From the NCBI GenBank assembly GCA_964461295.1, contig CAYWTX010000081.1, forward strand, positions 1-9,798: DNA of 9,798 nt. Reading direction: 5' to 3'. The stretch's first letter is position 1. Each line of letters opens with the position of its first letter. A program made the position numbers and the translations under genes. This DNA comes from CAYWTX01 sp964461295. Lineage in GTDB: Bacteria; Planctomycetota; Phycisphaerae; SM23-33. The notes under the pieces were generated by a model. It was not told where the DNA came from and did no database searches. It saw nothing but the letters and a program-made list of their open reading frames with translations. Shown here piece by piece: positions 6,561 to 9,798 of this stretch.

Positions 6561-7106
6561 TCAGTCGTACTTGACAAGCTCGTACGGCAATTCCAGGGGC
6601 TTGTTGGTCAGCAGGGCCACGCACGCCTGCCAGACCGTCTCCGCGCTGGGCGGGCAGCCGGGCAGGTAGTAGTCGACCTTCACCACCTCGTTGACCGGGT
6701 AGACCTTGTCCGTCAGCAGCGGAATCTCCGGATCGTTGGGGATCTGCTTCGACGGATTGTGCACGCTGGGCCCGTCAAGGTACGCCTCGTCCAGGCATTC
6801 CTTCAGCGTCACCTTGTTCCGCATCGACGGGATGTCGCCGTTGCAGGCGCAGCCGCCCAGGGCCACCAGCACGTCGCAGTGCCTGCGGAACTCCTGGATC
6901 ACGTGAATGTGGTCGTCGTTGCTGATGCCGCCCTCGATAAGCCCGATCGCGCAGCGCCCGCTGAACGTCTTGATGTCGTCCACCGGCGACTTGTCGAAGT
7001 CGACCAACTCCACCAGCTTCAGGATCCGCTCGTCGATGTCCAGGATCGTCATGTGGCAGCCGAAGCAGCCGGTCAGATGGGCGGTGGCGATTTTCGGTTT
7101 GGCCAT
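6561..7106 (-). CDS. hoxY: NAD-linked [NiFe]-hydrogenase small subunit HoxY
   Basis: This electron-transfer subunit pairs with HoxH and carries the [4Fe-4S] cluster nearest the Ni-Fe site. It has 181 residues, the short form typical of HoxY, lacking the C-terminal cluster domain and the twin-arginine leader of membrane-bound uptake hydrogenases. The likely cluster ligands are all present: Cys14 and Cys17 in 'TGCFGCHMTILD', Cys86 in 'LGGCACNGDIP' (Cys88 is a nearby alternative) and Cys151 in 'PGCPPSAET'. The ATG at 7106 follows a GGAAAGCAGGA stretch and puts the first cluster motif at the usual position. It is 17 bp behind hoxU. Translation ends 95 bp before hoxH, and that gap is occupied by a repeat. 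Confidence 0.97.
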   Translation of the reverse strand: MAKPKIATAHLTGCFGCHMTILDIDERILKLVELVDFDKSPVDDIKTFSGRCAIGLIEGGISNDDHIHVIQEFRRHCDVLVALGGCACNGDIPSMRNKVTLKECLDEAYLDGPSVHNPSKQIPNDPEIPLLTDKVYPVNEVVKVDYYLPGCPPSAETVWQACVALLTNKPLELPYELVKYD

Positions 7107-7123
7107 GGTCCTGCTTTCCTTCC

Positions 7124-7834
7124 TTACGCTCGGCGGTTCTCGTTGCCGTGCCCGATCGGCGTGGCGTCAAACGTCCGTTTGCCGACCGGCACGGTGCAGC
7201 CGGTGCCCTTGCGCATCAGCGACCCGACGGGGCAGCAGCTCACGGCCTGGTCGTCCCTGGCGGCCTGGGTGTTGCCCAGCCCGCCGGCGGCGTCGACGGC
7301 GATCCTCTTGCCGGGCCCGCGCCCGACGAACCCCAATGCGCCCTTGCCGTCCAACTCGTTGGACCCGCGGATGCAGCGAGCGCACAGGATGCAGCGGTCG
7401 CGGTCGATGAACAGGTCCGGGTGCGTCATGTCGATGTCGCGCTTGGGGTACTGGTACGGGAACTTCGGCTCCAGGATCCCGAACCGGTACGCCATCGCCT
7501 GCAACTCGCAGTTGCCGCTGGCCTCGCAGAACATGCACCAGTGGTTGCCCTCGATGAAGAGCATGTCGATGATGTCCTTGCGAATCTCCCGCAGCTTCGG
7601 CGTTTCGTTCTCCACAGTCATCCCCGCCGAGATCGGGAACGTGCAGGCCGTCTGCGGCCGACCGTTCACGATCACCGAACACACGCGGCAGCTTCCGAAC
7701 GGCGAAAGCTTGCGGTGGGCGCACAGCCGCGGAATGTAGATCCCCGCGTCGTCGGCCGCCTCGAGGATGGTCTGGCCCGGCCGGCCCTGGACCTCCACGC
7801 CGTCAATCGTGAATGTCATCTTCTCGTCGCTCAT
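7124..7834 (-). CDS. hoxU: NAD-linked hydrogenase diaphorase small subunit HoxU
   Basis: This iron-sulfur subunit relays electrons between HoxY and HoxF and is homologous to the N-terminal part of NuoG. It has 236 residues from ATG at 7834, which has GAGGA about 7 nt upstream; the frame extends to 7879 but without support. Residues 6-80 are a plant-type [2Fe-2S] ferredoxin domain with Cys38, Cys49, Cys52 and Cys64. Next is the His-Cys3 [4Fe-4S] motif 'GNHWCMFCEASGNCELQ', with His98, Cys100, Cys103 and Cys109. A further [4Fe-4S] site follows, with Cys148-x2-Cys151-x2-Cys154 and a distal cysteine in 'SCCPVG' (Cys200 or 201). The length and cluster set match HoxU of NAD-reducing hydrogenases. 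The gene sits between hoxF and hoxY, the usual order. Confidence 0.96.
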   Translation of the reverse strand: MSDEKMTFTIDGVEVQGRPGQTILEAADDAGIYIPRLCAHRKLSPFGSCRVCSVIVNGRPQTACTFPISAGMTVENETPKLREIRKDIIDMLFIEGNHWCMFCEASGNCELQAMAYRFGILEPKFPYQYPKRDIDMTHPDLFIDRDRCILCARCIRGSNELDGKGALGFVGRGPGKRIAVDAAGGLGNTQAARDDQAVSCCPVGSLMRKGTGCTVPVGKRTFDATPIGHGNENRRA

Positions 7835-7873
7835 GTTCTTCCTCATGCGGCCGACACGGCCGCCGGTTTCCCT

Positions 7874-7954
7874 CCACACAGTGACCCAGACAGACAGAGG
7901 CGAGACAAAGCGTCTTCTTCCTTCCGGCCTGTGTCGCTCTGTCCCTCTGTGTGG
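7874..7954. repeat. Imperfect inverted repeat in the hoxF-hoxU spacer
   Basis: Arms 7874-7901 and 7927-7954 are reverse-complementary at 20 of 28 positions around a 25-nt loop. The outer 8 bp (CCACACAG with CTGTGTGG) are perfect. The content is CACAG/CAGAC-rich with a loose 9-bp spacing of ACAG units. It occupies most of the 126-bp gap. The design is like the element at 6487-6551 but the sequence differs, which suggests two families of the same kind of intergenic element. Confidence 0.6.
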
Positions 7955-7960
7955 GTTCTC

Positions 7961-9790
<1,830 letters not shown>

Positions 9791-9798
9791 ATGCTCCT

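Noticed and set aside
6466..6624. 53-residue N-terminal extension of HoxH
   Set aside because: It consists of the 9-bp repeat element plus an overlap with hoxY. The ATG at 6465 has GGAG at 6 nt and conserved sequence follows at once.
6487..7954. CRISPR array from the spaced repeats
   Set aside because: The units are 9 bp, directly adjacent and inverted around a loop. There are no 25-37-bp direct repeats with unique spacers and no cas genes.

Overview
This is a GC-rich window with strong codon bias, and its gene content points to a bacterium of the Planctomycetota or a neighbouring PVC-type lineage. The evidence for that placement is a secreted diheme protein related to the hydrazine synthase alpha subunit, a partial protein with 'GPL/GPF'-type jelly-roll domains, and intergenic spacers holding 9-bp-period repeats. 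The phylum call is inference. No rRNA, tRNA or mobile-element gene is visible.

Layout. Positions 1-1274 (+) hold the 3' part of an unrecognised beta-rich protein. It converges, with 51 bp between stop codons, on 1326-3869 (-), which encodes an 847-residue exported HZS-alpha-like protein: signal peptide, N-terminal domain, PD40-type beta-propeller, and a C-terminal part with two c-type heme motifs. Upstream of that gene are a candidate -10 box and a strong hairpin (3971-4007). The hairpin probably ends transcription of the next operon.

From 9790 down to 4032, all on the minus strand, lies a six-gene cluster: hoxF (with a HoxE/NuoE-like domain fused at its N-terminus), hoxU, hoxY, hoxH, a HoxW/HycI-type maturation endopeptidase, and a stand-alone response-regulator receiver domain. 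Together hoxFUYH encode a complete NAD(P)-linked bidirectional [NiFe]-hydrogenase of the group 3d type. H2 is split at the Ni-Fe site of HoxH, electrons pass through the HoxY and HoxU iron-sulfur clusters to HoxF, and HoxF reduces NAD+ at FMN; the reverse direction disposes of reductant as H2. The protease would remove a 25-residue tail from HoxH after nickel insertion. The hyp genes for cofactor assembly and the operon promoter are not in the window.

Points worth a second look are the HZS-alpha-like protein, which keeps the unusual CxxCH-x3-Tyr heme site but has no hydrazine synthase partners here; the displaced cysteine in the HoxE-like domain of HoxF; the receiver domain at the end of the hox operon; and a set of repeats with 9-bp period and inverted halves in the spacers between hox genes.
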